From: Methylophilus aquaticus
GTDB lineage: Bacteria; Pseudomonadota; Gammaproteobacteria; Burkholderiales; Methylophilaceae
Reading direction: 5' to 3'
Assembly: GCF_030769565.1 (NCBI RefSeq)
Contig: NZ_JAVCAP010000004.1
Location: forward strand, 110,371-174,370
DNA: 64,000 bases
Positions 1 to 9,373 of this stretch are shown here, piece after piece. Position 1 is the first letter of the stretch, and each line of letters begins with the position of its first letter. The notes under the pieces are model-generated. The model was given only the letters and a program-made list of their open reading frames with translations, ran no database searches and was not told where the DNA came from. Position numbers and translations under genes: made by a program.

Positions 1-2
1 GG

Positions 3-620
3 CGGAATGCTGCACAAACAGAATGCATCTATGGCATGAAATTTACTGCCAATACAACAGATTACAATACTGGTAATGCTGGCAATCAATATTTTGAAGC
101 AAATGGCATTGCGCGTGGTGGTTTTGTTGATACATCTACGAGTACCGCAAGAACAGTGGAGGTAGCATACTCTCGTTCATCTAGTACAGCTGATGTTGTT
201 TATCGTGCAGGCCGCACATTCACCTCAGTCCAACATCGCCCTGGAGATGTAGCACAACCTTTAACGGGTTTGGGTTCTAGCCCTTCAATTAATGGTCTAG
301 ATTCTTGGCCTGGTTCAGCTAGCGCTGCTCAACAGCAAGCTGATCTAAACTCTAATTGGGTAGAGTTTACAACTGATGTTAATGCTCGTGACGATGATGG
401 GTCTACAACGGCAAGTTCTGCAATGTTTTATGTGAAAACTTCTTGTTCATCAGCGGCACCCACAGCAGTAGCAAATGCGATCCGTTTACGCCAAACCTTC
501 CAAGAACAAAGTACTGATGGCGCCAATCCAGCGGCGAATCAACGCTTTATTGAGGTGCCTGTAACTGGTTTTGTGCCTCCGAATGGGGCTGTAACTCCAA
601 CACCAACATCACCTTATTAA
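3..620 (+). CDS. C-terminal part of an unidentified protein (5' end outside window)
   Basis: The reading frame is open from the first complete codon of the window, so the gene very probably begins upstream; the internal ATG at 36 is not a convincing start. The visible ~205 residues are rich in Ala, Ser, Thr and Asn, with a Thr/Pro-rich end (TPTPTSPY). No transmembrane segment or catalytic motif is visible. The composition suggests an exported or surface protein. It lies upstream of an RTX protein and a type I secretion locus, separated by a hairpin, so it may belong to a different transcription unit. I do not recognise the family. Confidence 0.6.
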   Translation, partial: RNAAQTECIYGMKFTANTTDYNTGNAGNQYFEANGIARGGFVDTSTSTARTVEVAYSRSSSTADVVYRAGRTFTSVQHRPGDVAQPLTGLGSSPSINGLDSWPGSASAAQQQADLNSNWVEFTTDVNARDDDGSTTASSAMFYVKTSCSSAAPTAVANAIRLRQTFQEQSTDGANPAANQRFIEVPVTGFVPPNGAVTPTPTSPY

Positions 621-641
621 CATTGGTAATTAACTAAATCA

Positions 642-671
642 GCTGGATAAAGTGATGTTGCTTTATCCAGC
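642..671 (+). terminator. Hairpin downstream of the first gene
   Basis: A perfect 11-bp inverted repeat (GCTGGATAAAG / CTTTATCCAGC) with an 8-nt loop lies 22 nt after the stop codon at 620. It is followed by an A/T-rich stretch (CAAATAATACTTT) rather than a clean T run, so it may be a weak terminator or an mRNA-stabilising hairpin. Confidence 0.5.
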
Positions 672-713
672 CAAATAATACTTTGGGTATTTAATTAATT
701 AAGGAGTCATGAA

Positions 714-2897
714 ATGGCTATTAAAGTTTTTAATGCAACTGATATTTCATATGAGGGTGGCGCAGGAAATGATGTGATTATTGGTAATGAGTTAGACAAC
801 ACTATCACTGATCTTGGCGGTACAAACGTGATTCTTGCTGGAGCTGGTAATGACACCGTTATTACCTCAGATGGTGATGACGTGATACTTGGTCAAGCAG
901 GTGATGACATCATCGTTGCGGGGAACGGCAATAATGCAGTTTCTGGTGGAGATGGAATTGACTATATTCAAACCGGGGATGGAAATGACATTATCAGTGG
1001 AGGCAATGGTGACGATGTAATCTTTGCTGGTGATGGTGATGATATTTTGATCGGAGGTGAAGGTTTTGATTATATTGAAGGTCAAGGATCGACATTGGGT
1101 GATGAAGATGTTGATGGAAATATTTACTTTGCCACTTCAAACGATATTTTGGTTGGAGGAAGCGGCAACGATAGCTTTGTCATTGGTGATGAAGAAGAGT
1201 CTGAGTCAATACTTATTGTAGGTGGTGTATCAGGCTTGGATAATAATGGCGAGGCTGCTCGCTATGTAGATTTGAGTGAAGAAGAAGAGGAAGAAGAGGA
1301 AGGCGGCGAAGAAGAGGGTGCGCTCTTCGGTTTTGATACAGTAACAAATCAATTTGTCGAAATTGAAGATCAGGAGATGTCTGAAGAGGCAGAAACTGAT
1401 GTTCGCTTGAATATTGTTACTCGCCCAGGGTCTTCAGCAATTAGCACGTTTGCCACAACGATTGCTGGATACAACGCAGTTGATACACTTGAGTTTACTA
1501 AGTCGGGTGAATTTGAGGGGCTTGCATTTACAGGTATTGAGCGTATCGAGTTGGCAAGTGGTGTCAATATCACACTGTCTGCTGAGCAATTGGAAGCAAA
1601 CGGTGAGTCACTCAGTTTAGGCTTCTTGAATCCAGGTACCCATATTTATGGTGTTGCTGGTGGTCCAAGCGAGTCTGTCACCATTGAGCTTGAGTTTGAG
1701 GAGGCAGAGTTTGAGCCTAGCGATACTATTGTAGGTGCTGTGGAAGTTGAGTATGACAAAGCATCCATCGAATTTGACGATTACTCAGTTGCAAATCTGT
1801 TCCACAATGTAGACATTATCTACGATGCTTCAGAAGGTGAAGAAGGTAGCTTCACTCGCATTGACGGCGCTAACGAAGGCAGCGATGCGCATGAAATCGT
1901 ATTGGGTAGCGAAGGCGTGGATTACGCGACCATGCGTTTAGGTGATGACACAGTCTACGGCAACGGCGGCAATGACTTGCTGATTGGTCATGGCGGTGCT
2001 GATTATCTGGATGGTGGCGAAGGCGATGACATTTTTGTGATCGGCGGGTTTGGCAGTGGTGTGCAAGGTACGACATCTAAAGCAGATGACGGTAACAAAG
2101 AGTGGATCGCGACTGGCGCTACACACGATGTAATCGTGGGTGGTGACGGCGTGGATACTTTGCGTATTACTACCGGCATTGGCGCTAACACCAAAGCTAA
2201 CGGGACTGTGGTGCTCAACAATGACAACTTCCAATCTATGGAAGTCGTGCAAGTGGGCGGTACGGTGGGTCGCTTGAATGTAGAAAATACAGACTTGCAA
2301 TTGTTGAACGATCACTACTACTTTAAAGCTAATGGCACTGTATCGGATCTTTCCAACACCCTGGGTAACAACAGCGGCACCATCAACAATGTAGTCGTTG
2401 ATGCTTCTGGCGTGACCACCAATGGTCTGCGTTTTGAAGGCAATGCGAACCAGCAGACTTTTATTGGTACCACCAAAGCTGATGTGTTTGTGGGCAATGG
2501 CGGTAACGATACGTTGACTGGCGGTGGCGGTAAGGATACGTTTGTCTTCGGTAAAGTGTATGAGGAAGTGGTCACCGGTTCTTCAACCACTGTGCAGACT
2601 TACACAGACACTGCATTCAACCTGACTGGTGTAGATACCATCACTGACTTCAGCCGTGGCAACGACAAAATCGAATTGCACCTGGATCAGTACAGTCAGT
2701 TGGCAGGGTTTAACAGCAGCATGCTGCGTGTGAACTCAACGGGTACACCGACAGATGCCAATGACTACCTGGTTTACAACACAACTACTAAAACACTCAG
2801 CTATGACGCTGATGGTAATGGTGGCGGTGCGAAGGTAGATATTGCCATTCTGACTGGTGTGAATACATTGTCTACTTCTGACTTTGTGATCGTCTAA
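714..2897 (+). CDS. RTX-type calcium-binding protein, probable type I secretion substrate
   Basis: This 727-residue acidic protein has no N-terminal signal peptide. Glycine/aspartate nonapeptide repeats of the GGxGxDxxx type fill residues ~15-125 (GGAGNDVII, GGNGDDVIF, GDGDDILIG) and recur at ~145-156, ~408-445 and ~595-615 (NGGNDTLTG). Such repeats bind Ca2+ and fold after export. The C-terminal region has the motif DTITDFSRGNDKIEL and ends in a short hydrophobic tail (DFVIV), as in type I substrates. A glutamate run lies at ~185-200. No protease or lipase motif is visible in the middle part, so an adhesin or surface-layer role is possible. The ATG at 714 has an AAGGAG ribosome site. The exporter genes follow directly. 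Confidence 0.85.
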   Translation: MAIKVFNATDISYEGGAGNDVIIGNELDNTITDLGGTNVILAGAGNDTVITSDGDDVILGQAGDDIIVAGNGNNAVSGGDGIDYIQTGDGNDIISGGNGDDVIFAGDGDDILIGGEGFDYIEGQGSTLGDEDVDGNIYFATSNDILVGGSGNDSFVIGDEEESESILIVGGVSGLDNNGEAARYVDLSEEEEEEEEGGEEEGALFGFDTVTNQFVEIEDQEMSEEAETDVRLNIVTRPGSSAISTFATTIAGYNAVDTLEFTKSGEFEGLAFTGIERIELASGVNITLSAEQLEANGESLSLGFLNPGTHIYGVAGGPSESVTIELEFEEAEFEPSDTIVGAVEVEYDKASIEFDDYSVANLFHNVDIIYDASEGEEGSFTRIDGANEGSDAHEIVLGSEGVDYATMRLGDDTVYGNGGNDLLIGHGGADYLDGGEGDDIFVIGGFGSGVQGTTSKADDGNKEWIATGATHDVIVGGDGVDTLRITTGIGANTKANGTVVLNNDNFQSMEVVQVGGTVGRLNVENTDLQLLNDHYYFKANGTVSDLSNTLGNNSGTINNVVVDASGVTTNGLRFEGNANQQTFIGTTKADVFVGNGGNDTLTGGGGKDTFVFGKVYEEVVTGSSTTVQTYTDTAFNLTGVDTITDFSRGNDKIELHLDQYSQLAGFNSSMLRVNSTGTPTDANDYLVYNTTTKTLSYDADGNGGGAKVDIAILTGVNTLSTSDFVIV

Positions 2898-2902
2898 TCA
2901 CG

Positions 2903-2935
2903 ATATTGGCAAGCGGCTAACCCCGCTTGCCATAT
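2903..2935 (+). terminator. Hairpin between RTX gene and exporter genes
   Basis: GGCAAGCGG / CCGCTTGCC form a perfect 9-bp stem with a 6-nt loop, extendable by ATAT arms around a single bulge. There is no strong T run after it. Its place just after the RTX stop codon suggests partial termination or 3'-end protection, so that substrate mRNA would exceed exporter mRNA. A possible TTG start at 2927 for the next gene would lie within the right arm, which argues for a later start. Confidence 0.6.
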
Positions 2936-2962
2936 TCCTATGCTGAATTTTTTGTCGTGAGT

Positions 2963-4675
2963 ATGTTGTCCCAAGTTGAAACCATTAAACAGGCGTTGCC
3001 TGCGCTTTGGCCTGTCTGGCGCAAAGTGTGGTTGTTTGGTGTTGTCACCCATTTGCTGGTGCTGGTGCCTTCGTGGTACATGCTGGAAGTGTATGACCGC
3101 GTCATTAACAGCCGCAATCTTTCTACTTTATTCATGCTGACATTGCTGGCGGTATTCGCTTACCTGGTGATGGAAGCCCTCGAGTGGCAGCGCAGGACTT
3201 TGTTGCAGCGTGGCGCACAGCGCTTTGAGCAGCTGTTGCAGCAACGCGTGTTTGAGCGCACGTTTGCCTCCAAACTTTCCATGCATGAGTTTCCTGCACA
3301 GCAGGTATTTTCTGATTTTTCGGTGCTGAAGAATACCTTGCATTCTTCAGCATTTCTGGGCCTGATCGATGCCCCTTTCTGTTTGATATTCCTGTTTGCC
3401 GTGTTCTGGATACACCCCGCGCTGGGCATGCTGACCTTGCTGGGGCTGGCCGTGCAGCTGGTGTTGACCATGCATAACCAGGCCGGTGTGACGCCGCTGA
3501 TGCAGGCGGCCAACCAGCATGCGATGGAGTCCCAGCGGTATTTTTCCAGCGTCAGTCGCCATCATGAAGTGGTGAGTGCCATGCAGATGCTGGCACCGAT
3601 TGAGCAGCGCTGGTTGCACAGTCAGCACGGTTTTTTGTGGCAACAGGCACAGGCTTCCGAGCTGGCGGGCAAACATGCTGCGCTGTCACGCTTGTTGCAA
3701 ACCCTGCAAACCAGTCTGATTCTGGGGCTGGCCTGTTACTTGGTGATTGGTGGTGAGCTGGCGCAAGGCGGGGCCATGATGATTGTGGCTTCGATTCTGG
3801 CTGCACGTGCACTCTCTCCGCTGGTACAACTGGTCGGCCACTGGAAAACTTTTGAGCAGGCTTGGGTGGCGTATGGCCGTATTGAAAGCCTGCTGGCGGT
3901 GCCTGCGCGTCCGCGTAGCGGGCTGGTGTTGCCTCCGCCCACCGGTGAAATCAGTGTGGAGCAACTGGCGTATGCCATTCCGCAACCCGGCAAAGCCACG
4001 CAGGAGGCGTTTATTCGCCAGGTGCAGTTCAAGCTGTCTGCCGGTCAGGTGCTGGTGGTGGCTGGGGCTTCAGCTTCCGGCAAAAGCACCTTGGCCAAAC
4101 TGCTGGTGGGGCTGCTGGCGCCGACCAGTGGCCGTGTGCGCTATGACGGTGTGGATGTCTATGGCTGGGATAAAACCCAGCTGGGGCCTTATGTTGGGTA
4201 TCTGGCCCAAGAGGTCGATGTGTTTGACGGTAGCCTGCGCGAGAATATTTGCCGGTTTGCCACGCCGGACCCGGATGCGCTGGACGAGGTGATTGCGCTA
4301 CTGGGCATGCATGACTGGGTGGATCAGTTGCCGCAGGGCTTGCACACCCTGTTGGGCCGCGAGGGCCTGTACTTGTCCGGGGGCGAAAAACAACTGCTGG
4401 GGCTGGCGCGTGCCCTGTATGGCAAGCCGCGCATTGTGGTGCTCGACGAGCCGAATGCCAATCTGGATAGCGCTGCCGAACGTGCCTTGCTGCAAGCCAT
4501 CATGCGCATGAAGCAGCAGGGGACTACCTTTGTTGTGATCAGCCATTTGCAGCATGTGCTGAATGTGGCTGACTGGATGCTGGTGCTGGCGCAAGGCCAG
4601 ATGTTGCGTTATGGCAAACCTAAAGAGGTGCTGGCCAGTTTTCAGGCGGATGCCGGAAAGGCGGTGCATCAATGA
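2963..4675 (+). CDS. Type I secretion ABC transporter (permease/ATPase), first of a tandem pair
   Basis: This inner-membrane half-transporter of the PrtD type exports unfolded proteins through an HlyD/TolC conduit. Hydrophobic segments at ~25-65 and ~130-280 form the exporter membrane domain. The ATPase domain follows with Walker A GASASGKST at ~367, signature LSGGEKQ at ~470 and Walker B IVVLDEP at ~492. The frame is open from a TTG at 2927, but that codon lies in a hairpin; I prefer the ATG at 2963, giving 570 residues (GTG 2957 is also possible). The stop overlaps the next start (ATGA at 4672), so the pair is translationally coupled. No N-terminal C39 peptidase domain is present, as usual for RTX exporters. 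Confidence 0.9.
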   Translation: MLSQVETIKQALPALWPVWRKVWLFGVVTHLLVLVPSWYMLEVYDRVINSRNLSTLFMLTLLAVFAYLVMEALEWQRRTLLQRGAQRFEQLLQQRVFERTFASKLSMHEFPAQQVFSDFSVLKNTLHSSAFLGLIDAPFCLIFLFAVFWIHPALGMLTLLGLAVQLVLTMHNQAGVTPLMQAANQHAMESQRYFSSVSRHHEVVSAMQMLAPIEQRWLHSQHGFLWQQAQASELAGKHAALSRLLQTLQTSLILGLACYLVIGGELAQGGAMMIVASILAARALSPLVQLVGHWKTFEQAWVAYGRIESLLAVPARPRSGLVLPPPTGEISVEQLAYAIPQPGKATQEAFIRQVQFKLSAGQVLVVAGASASGKSTLAKLLVGLLAPTSGRVRYDGVDVYGWDKTQLGPYVGYLAQEVDVFDGSLRENICRFATPDPDALDEVIALLGMHDWVDQLPQGLHTLLGREGLYLSGGEKQLLGLARALYGKPRIVVLDEPNANLDSAAERALLQAIMRMKQQGTTFVVISHLQHVLNVADWMLVLAQGQMLRYGKPKEVLASFQADAGKAVHQ

Positions 4676-6453
4676 CGGTGTCGGCCATCACTTCCACAGC
4701 GGACAAAGCGACCCCTGACCGCATGCCACTGCCTGCACGCGCGGCGTGGCTGGCATTGATGACCCCTTTTCGCGGTGCTTTTTTGCAGATGGCCTGGCTC
4801 AGCATGCTGACCAATGTGCTGATGCTGGTGCCCACGTTGTATATGTTGCAGCTGTATGACCGGGTCATGGTGAGCCGCAATACCCTGACGCTGGTGGCGG
4901 TGACCTTGCTGACCATTGGATTGTTGTTGTTTATGGCACTGGCCGACTGGATACGCAGTGCGGTGGCGATCAAAACCGGGGTGCAGTTTGACCTGCATTA
5001 TGGCAAGCAGGTGTTTCATGCAGCGTTTGATACGCGCCCGGTGGTTGACAGGACTGACCACAAGATTGGTCACCAGATTGCCCCCGCGCAGGTGTTGCAG
5101 CACCTGACTGCGGTGAGGCAATTTATGACCGGCGCCGGGTTGTTTGCCTTTTTCGATATGCCCTGGAGTGTGGTGTATATCATGGTATTGACCATTCTGC
5201 ACCCGGTGCTCGGGCTGACGGCCGTGGTGTTTTGCCTGGTGCAGTGGGTGGTGGCGGTGTGGAATCAGCGGGTAATGGCTGCGCCTTTGCAGCATAGCCA
5301 GCAGGCCCGGCAGCAGACCGATGCATTTTTGCAGCAAAAAATCCGGCACCTGCAAACCAGCCATGTCATGGGCATGATGCACACCTTGCAACAGCAGTGG
5401 CAACAGTTGCTCAAGCAGCAAACGCAAAGTGAGGCGCTGGGCTTGCGTGTGAGTGATCGTAGCCAGTGCGTGAACAAATGGAGTCGGTATACCATGCAGT
5501 CGCTGATGCTGGCGGTAGCCGCCGTGCTCACCATTCGGGGTGACATCAGCGTGGGCTCCATGATTGCCTCTAATGTGCTGATTGCACGGGCTTTACAACC
5601 GTTTGATGTGATTGTGCACAGCTGGCGCCAGTGTGTGCAGGCGACCGCCGCTGCGCTTGAGGTGCAGCAGGTGCTGGCAGCGCCTGCCGTGCCTGCCCGG
5701 ATGGTCGCTACGTCTGCAAGCACACGCCCTGTCGAACTGGTACTGCAATCGGCCAGTGTGGTGGTGAATCAGCAGCCGGTATTGCGCGATTTGAGCCTGC
5801 ACATCCAGCCCGGTCGTGTGCTGTGCGTGATGGGCAGTTCCGGCTCGGGTAAAAGCACGCTGGCCCGCCTGCTGGTAGGCGCGGTGCCGGTTGCGCAGGG
5901 CGGCTACTGGCTGAATGGGACTGCTATTGAGCCCGCACTTCCGCCAGCCGCCTTGACGCATGTGGGCTATCTGCCACAGCAGGTGTCGCTGCTCGAAGGC
6001 ACGATTGCTGAAAATGTGGCGAGATTTGGCGCGCTGGATGCCGCGGAAATTATCCGAGCTTGCCAGCGTACCGGCTTGCACGAAGCCATTTTGCGCCTGC
6101 CGCAGGGTTATGACACCAGGCTCGATGAACATGGCTTGCCCTTGTCTGGTGGCCAACGGCAGTTACTGGGGCTGGCCCGCGCCATTTACCGCGACCCCAT
6201 GCTGTTGGTGCTGGATGAGCCCAATGCCAGCCTGGATGAATTTGGCGAGGTACACCTGATGCAGATTTTGCAGGCATGCAAGGCCATGCAGTGCACGGTG
6301 GTGGTGGTTTCACATCGCTCCGGGCTGCTCAAGATCACCGATGACCTGCTGATACTCAAACGCGGCGAGGCCGTCCATATGGGGCCACGCGATGCAGGTA
6401 TCGCCTATTTAAACCAGTACCACGCGGCAAGTCACGCTGCGATTCCCGGATAA
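4672..6453 (+). CDS. Type I secretion ABC transporter (permease/ATPase), second of a tandem pair
   Basis: A 593-residue paralogue of the preceding gene with the same architecture: membrane domain at ~35-310, then an ATPase with Walker A GSSGSGKST at ~386, signature LSGGQRQ at ~489 and Walker B LLVLDEP at ~512. Both proteins keep complete nucleotide-binding motifs, so neither looks like a degenerate partner. The start overlaps the upstream stop. Two consecutive PrtD-like genes upstream of a single adaptor and a single outer-membrane gene suggest either a heterodimer or two homodimers sharing the conduit; the sequence does not decide between these. Confidence 0.9.
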   Translation: MTVSAITSTADKATPDRMPLPARAAWLALMTPFRGAFLQMAWLSMLTNVLMLVPTLYMLQLYDRVMVSRNTLTLVAVTLLTIGLLLFMALADWIRSAVAIKTGVQFDLHYGKQVFHAAFDTRPVVDRTDHKIGHQIAPAQVLQHLTAVRQFMTGAGLFAFFDMPWSVVYIMVLTILHPVLGLTAVVFCLVQWVVAVWNQRVMAAPLQHSQQARQQTDAFLQQKIRHLQTSHVMGMMHTLQQQWQQLLKQQTQSEALGLRVSDRSQCVNKWSRYTMQSLMLAVAAVLTIRGDISVGSMIASNVLIARALQPFDVIVHSWRQCVQATAAALEVQQVLAAPAVPARMVATSASTRPVELVLQSASVVVNQQPVLRDLSLHIQPGRVLCVMGSSGSGKSTLARLLVGAVPVAQGGYWLNGTAIEPALPPAALTHVGYLPQQVSLLEGTIAENVARFGALDAAEIIRACQRTGLHEAILRLPQGYDTRLDEHGLPLSGGQRQLLGLARAIYRDPMLLVLDEPNASLDEFGEVHLMQILQACKAMQCTVVVVSHRSGLLKITDDLLILKRGEAVHMGPRDAGIAYLNQYHAASHAAIPG

Positions 6454-6465
6454 GCACGTACAGCC

Positions 6466-7890
6466 ATGCAACCCACTATTCAATCAAGCATGCCATCAGG
6501 CTCACCCTCTGCCACTGCGCCAGCCGCACCGGCACCGGGGCCACAGTTGTCGGCTTCCACCATGCAGGCCTCGAATGACCATGCGATTCAGCAGTATAGT
6601 CAGTCCCCTGCCCATGCCCGCAAAGGCGTCTGGGTCTTGCTGGCCGGGCTGCTGGGCTTTGTAGTGTGGGCAGCCTTGGCGCCACTGGACGAAGGGGTGC
6701 CCACCGAAGGCGTGGTCAGTGTCGAAAGCAATCACCGCGTGGTGCAGCATTTGAGTGGCGGCATTGTCGGCGCTCTGCTGGTGCGCGAAGGGCAGGAGGT
6801 GCAGGCAGGCGATGTGTTGTTCCGGCTGGATGACAAGGCCAGCCGTGCCCGCTTTGAAGAGGTACGCCAGCGCTATGCTGGTCTGCGTGCGCAGGAAGAC
6901 CGTTTGCGTGCCGAGCAGACTGGCCGCCCGCTGATTGATTTTCACCCGGACTTGGTGCGGCAACAGCAAGACCCGTTGATTCAGCAACAGATGCGCAACC
7001 AGTCACAGTTACTGGAGGCACGCAGGCAGGCGCTGGCGGCTGACCTTGCCGCCAAGCGCGAGGCGATTGCCGGGTATCAGGCGCTGATCGAAGGGTATCA
7101 GGGGGTGCTCTCCAGCCATGAATCACAGCTCAGCTTGCTGGAGGAGCAGCTCAAGGGCGTGCGTGCGCTGACCGCAGAAGGCTATGCGCCGCGTAACCAG
7201 CAGAATGATCTGGAACAGCGGGTCGCCGCCCTCTATGGCGAGCGGGCCAATACCCAGGGCAATATTGCACGGGCACACCGATCCATCCTCGAGGTGCAGC
7301 AGCAGATCAACCAGCGCATTCAGGCCGAGCGCAAAGAGGCTGATGCCGAGATGGCGCAGGTCAAATGGCAAGTTGAAGCCGATGCACAGAAAGTACTGGC
7401 CTTGCAGGAAGACCTGGCGCGTACGGACATACGCGCCCCGGCGGCCGGGCAAGTAGTCGGCTTGCAGGTGCATACCGTGGGTGCCGTGATCCAGCCCGGT
7501 CAGAAGCTGATGGATATTGTGCCTTCAGGCGAAGCCCTGATTATCGATGCGCAGATTCCGCCGCACCTGATTGACAAAATTCAGGTGGGACAAGCCGCCG
7601 ATGTGCGTTTTTCAACCTTTGCCAACAGTCCGCAGTTGCTGGCAGAAGGACGCCTGATGTCACTGTCGAAAGATCTGCTGACCAAACCGGCGGCCACGCC
7701 GGATGGCAGTCTCTCGTATTATCTGGCGCGGGTGGCCTTGACTGCTAAAGGCATGCAGGATTTACAGGGGCGCCAGTTACAACCGGGGATGCCGGTGCAG
7801 GTGGTGATCAAGACCGGTGAGCGCACCTTGTGGGCGTACCTGATGCATCCGCTGAGCAAGCGGTTGGCGGCTTCAATGAAGGAAGAGTAA
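6466..7890 (+). CDS. HlyD/PrtE-family membrane fusion protein of type I secretion
   Basis: This 474-residue periplasmic adaptor joins the ABC exporter to the outer-membrane channel. After a Pro/Ala-rich cytoplasmic leader there is one transmembrane helix at ~53-72 (VWVLLAGLLGFVVWAAL). A lipoyl-like half motif follows (GALLVREGQEVQAGDVLFRL, ~98-117), then a long Gln/Glu/Arg-rich coiled coil at ~125-300 and the second lipoyl half (DIRAPAAGQVVGLQV). The C-terminal beta-barrel region is of the PrtE/HlyD type. It starts 12 nt after the second ABC gene and its stop overlaps the next start (TAATG). Confidence 0.9.
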   Translation: MQPTIQSSMPSGSPSATAPAAPAPGPQLSASTMQASNDHAIQQYSQSPAHARKGVWVLLAGLLGFVVWAALAPLDEGVPTEGVVSVESNHRVVQHLSGGIVGALLVREGQEVQAGDVLFRLDDKASRARFEEVRQRYAGLRAQEDRLRAEQTGRPLIDFHPDLVRQQQDPLIQQQMRNQSQLLEARRQALAADLAAKREAIAGYQALIEGYQGVLSSHESQLSLLEEQLKGVRALTAEGYAPRNQQNDLEQRVAALYGERANTQGNIARAHRSILEVQQQINQRIQAERKEADAEMAQVKWQVEADAQKVLALQEDLARTDIRAPAAGQVVGLQVHTVGAVIQPGQKLMDIVPSGEALIIDAQIPPHLIDKIQVGQAADVRFSTFANSPQLLAEGRLMSLSKDLLTKPAATPDGSLSYYLARVALTAKGMQDLQGRQLQPGMPVQVVIKTGERTLWAYLMHPLSKRLAASMKEE

Positions 7891-9254
7891 TGCGTGGCGG
7901 GCGACAATATTCGAATGTCTGGTGGCTATTTGTTCTTGGGTTGAGTGCGGTGTGCGGAGGCTCGGCACTCTGCCAGGCACAGGAAGACCTGAATGGCTTG
8001 TATGCGCTGGCGGTCACGCACAATGCCGATTACCGGGCGGCACTGGCCAACACCGAGGCCGAGCGTGAAGAGCTGGCCAAGGCGCGCGCGCTGTTTTATC
8101 CCAAGGTGCAATTAGGCCTGACCAAAGGCCGCGGCAATACGGATCGCACTACGCAAACCACGCTGGGTGCCATCAACAGCGAACTCAATTATGCGCTGGA
8201 AAATTACAGCCTGTCGGTAAAGCAGCCTTTATTTAATAAAGAGACGCTGGCGATTTATGGTGGGGCAAAATCCTATGTCAGTGCGCAGGAATCGCTGCTC
8301 GAACAGGAAAATGCCAAGCTGATTCTCAAGCTGGTCTCGGTTTATCTGGAAACCCTGTATGCGCAGGACCGGGTTGTGTTGCAGCAGCGCAAGCTGGAGG
8401 CCGTGAGCCAGCAATTGCTTCAGGCTGAGCAACGCTACACCCGTGGCAGCGGCACCGTGGTGGAGGTGAGTGAAGCACAATCCAACCTCGATGTCGCCAG
8501 AGTGGAGCAGATTCAGGCCAGCAACGACTTGCTGTCCAGCCAGCAGAGCTTGCAGATGCTGACAGGTGCCAGTCACAGCCTCTCGGCGGATCTGGTGGTG
8601 GATGGCCTGACCAGCCTGTCACCGACGGAACATGGGCTGGATACCTGGCTGGATCTGGCGCGGCAACACCACCCGGAACTGGCGGCTGCCCTGCAAACCA
8701 TCGAAGTGGCCAAAAAAGACATTGAAAAGAAGCAGGCCGGGCATTACCCGACGCTGGACCTGGTCGGCGTGCGCTCTTTGAGTGAAAACGACAGTAACAA
8801 CACGTTAGGCTCACGCTTTGATACCACCACCATTGCCTTGCAGATGAATGTGCCGCTGTTTGCCGGTGGCTATGTCAGTGCCAACGTGCGGCAGAGTGCC
8901 AACCGCCTCATTGCCAGCGAAGAAACCATGATCGCCAAGGCGCGCGAAATTGAATTCAATGTACGCAAATATTTTCAGGGCATGCAGGCGCAACAACAAT
9001 CGGTGAAGGCCTACCAGCAAGCGGTGCAGTCAGCCACCGTCGCGCTGGATGGCACGCAAAAAGGCTTCCAGGCAGGGTTTAAAACCAACCACGAAGTGCT
9101 CGATGCCCAGCAAAAACTGTTTACCAACCAGTTATCCCTGACCCGCGCTTACTACAGCCTGATCAGCGACTGGGTCAATCTGCAATTCAGTAGCGGATTG
9201 CTCACGCTGGACACGCTCAATCGTGTGAGCCAGCTATTTATTGTCAAAAAGTAA
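7890..9254 (+). CDS. TolC-family outer membrane channel of type I secretion
   Basis: A 454-residue outer-membrane efflux protein. The chosen ATG at 7890 overlaps the upstream stop (TAATG) and gives a signal peptide (VWWLFVLGLSAVCGGSALCQAQ); an in-frame start at 7830 would only add residues read from the end of the adaptor gene. The two internally similar halves of the TolC family are visible as long helical Gln/Ala/Glu-rich stretches (~100-210 and ~290-400), including the typical YTRGSGTVVEVSEAQSNLD. It completes an ABC-ABC-adaptor-channel operon that most likely exports the RTX protein encoded upstream. Confidence 0.88.
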   Translation: MRGGRQYSNVWWLFVLGLSAVCGGSALCQAQEDLNGLYALAVTHNADYRAALANTEAEREELAKARALFYPKVQLGLTKGRGNTDRTTQTTLGAINSELNYALENYSLSVKQPLFNKETLAIYGGAKSYVSAQESLLEQENAKLILKLVSVYLETLYAQDRVVLQQRKLEAVSQQLLQAEQRYTRGSGTVVEVSEAQSNLDVARVEQIQASNDLLSSQQSLQMLTGASHSLSADLVVDGLTSLSPTEHGLDTWLDLARQHHPELAAALQTIEVAKKDIEKKQAGHYPTLDLVGVRSLSENDSNNTLGSRFDTTTIALQMNVPLFAGGYVSANVRQSANRLIASEETMIAKAREIEFNVRKYFQGMQAQQQSVKAYQQAVQSATVALDGTQKGFQAGFKTNHEVLDAQQKLFTNQLSLTRAYYSLISDWVNLQFSSGLLTLDTLNRVSQLFIVKK

Positions 9255-9373
9255 GGCGCTTAACGCAGGGTACTGTATGCATGGCGCGATCGGCGTGGCG
9301 TTTGGGAAATGGAAGCATAGAAATGGAGTCAGGGAAATTGAATCAGGGCATTGAACAGATGGGAATTAAAAAA

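Noticed and set aside
714..2897. CRISPR-like periodicity in the RTX repeat region
   Set aside because: The periodicity is nine codons and protein-coding (GGxGxDxxx); no spacer-repeat structure.
4669..5427. Minus-strand open frame of 252 codons
   Set aside because: Antisense to the second ABC exporter; His/Gln-rich without domain features.
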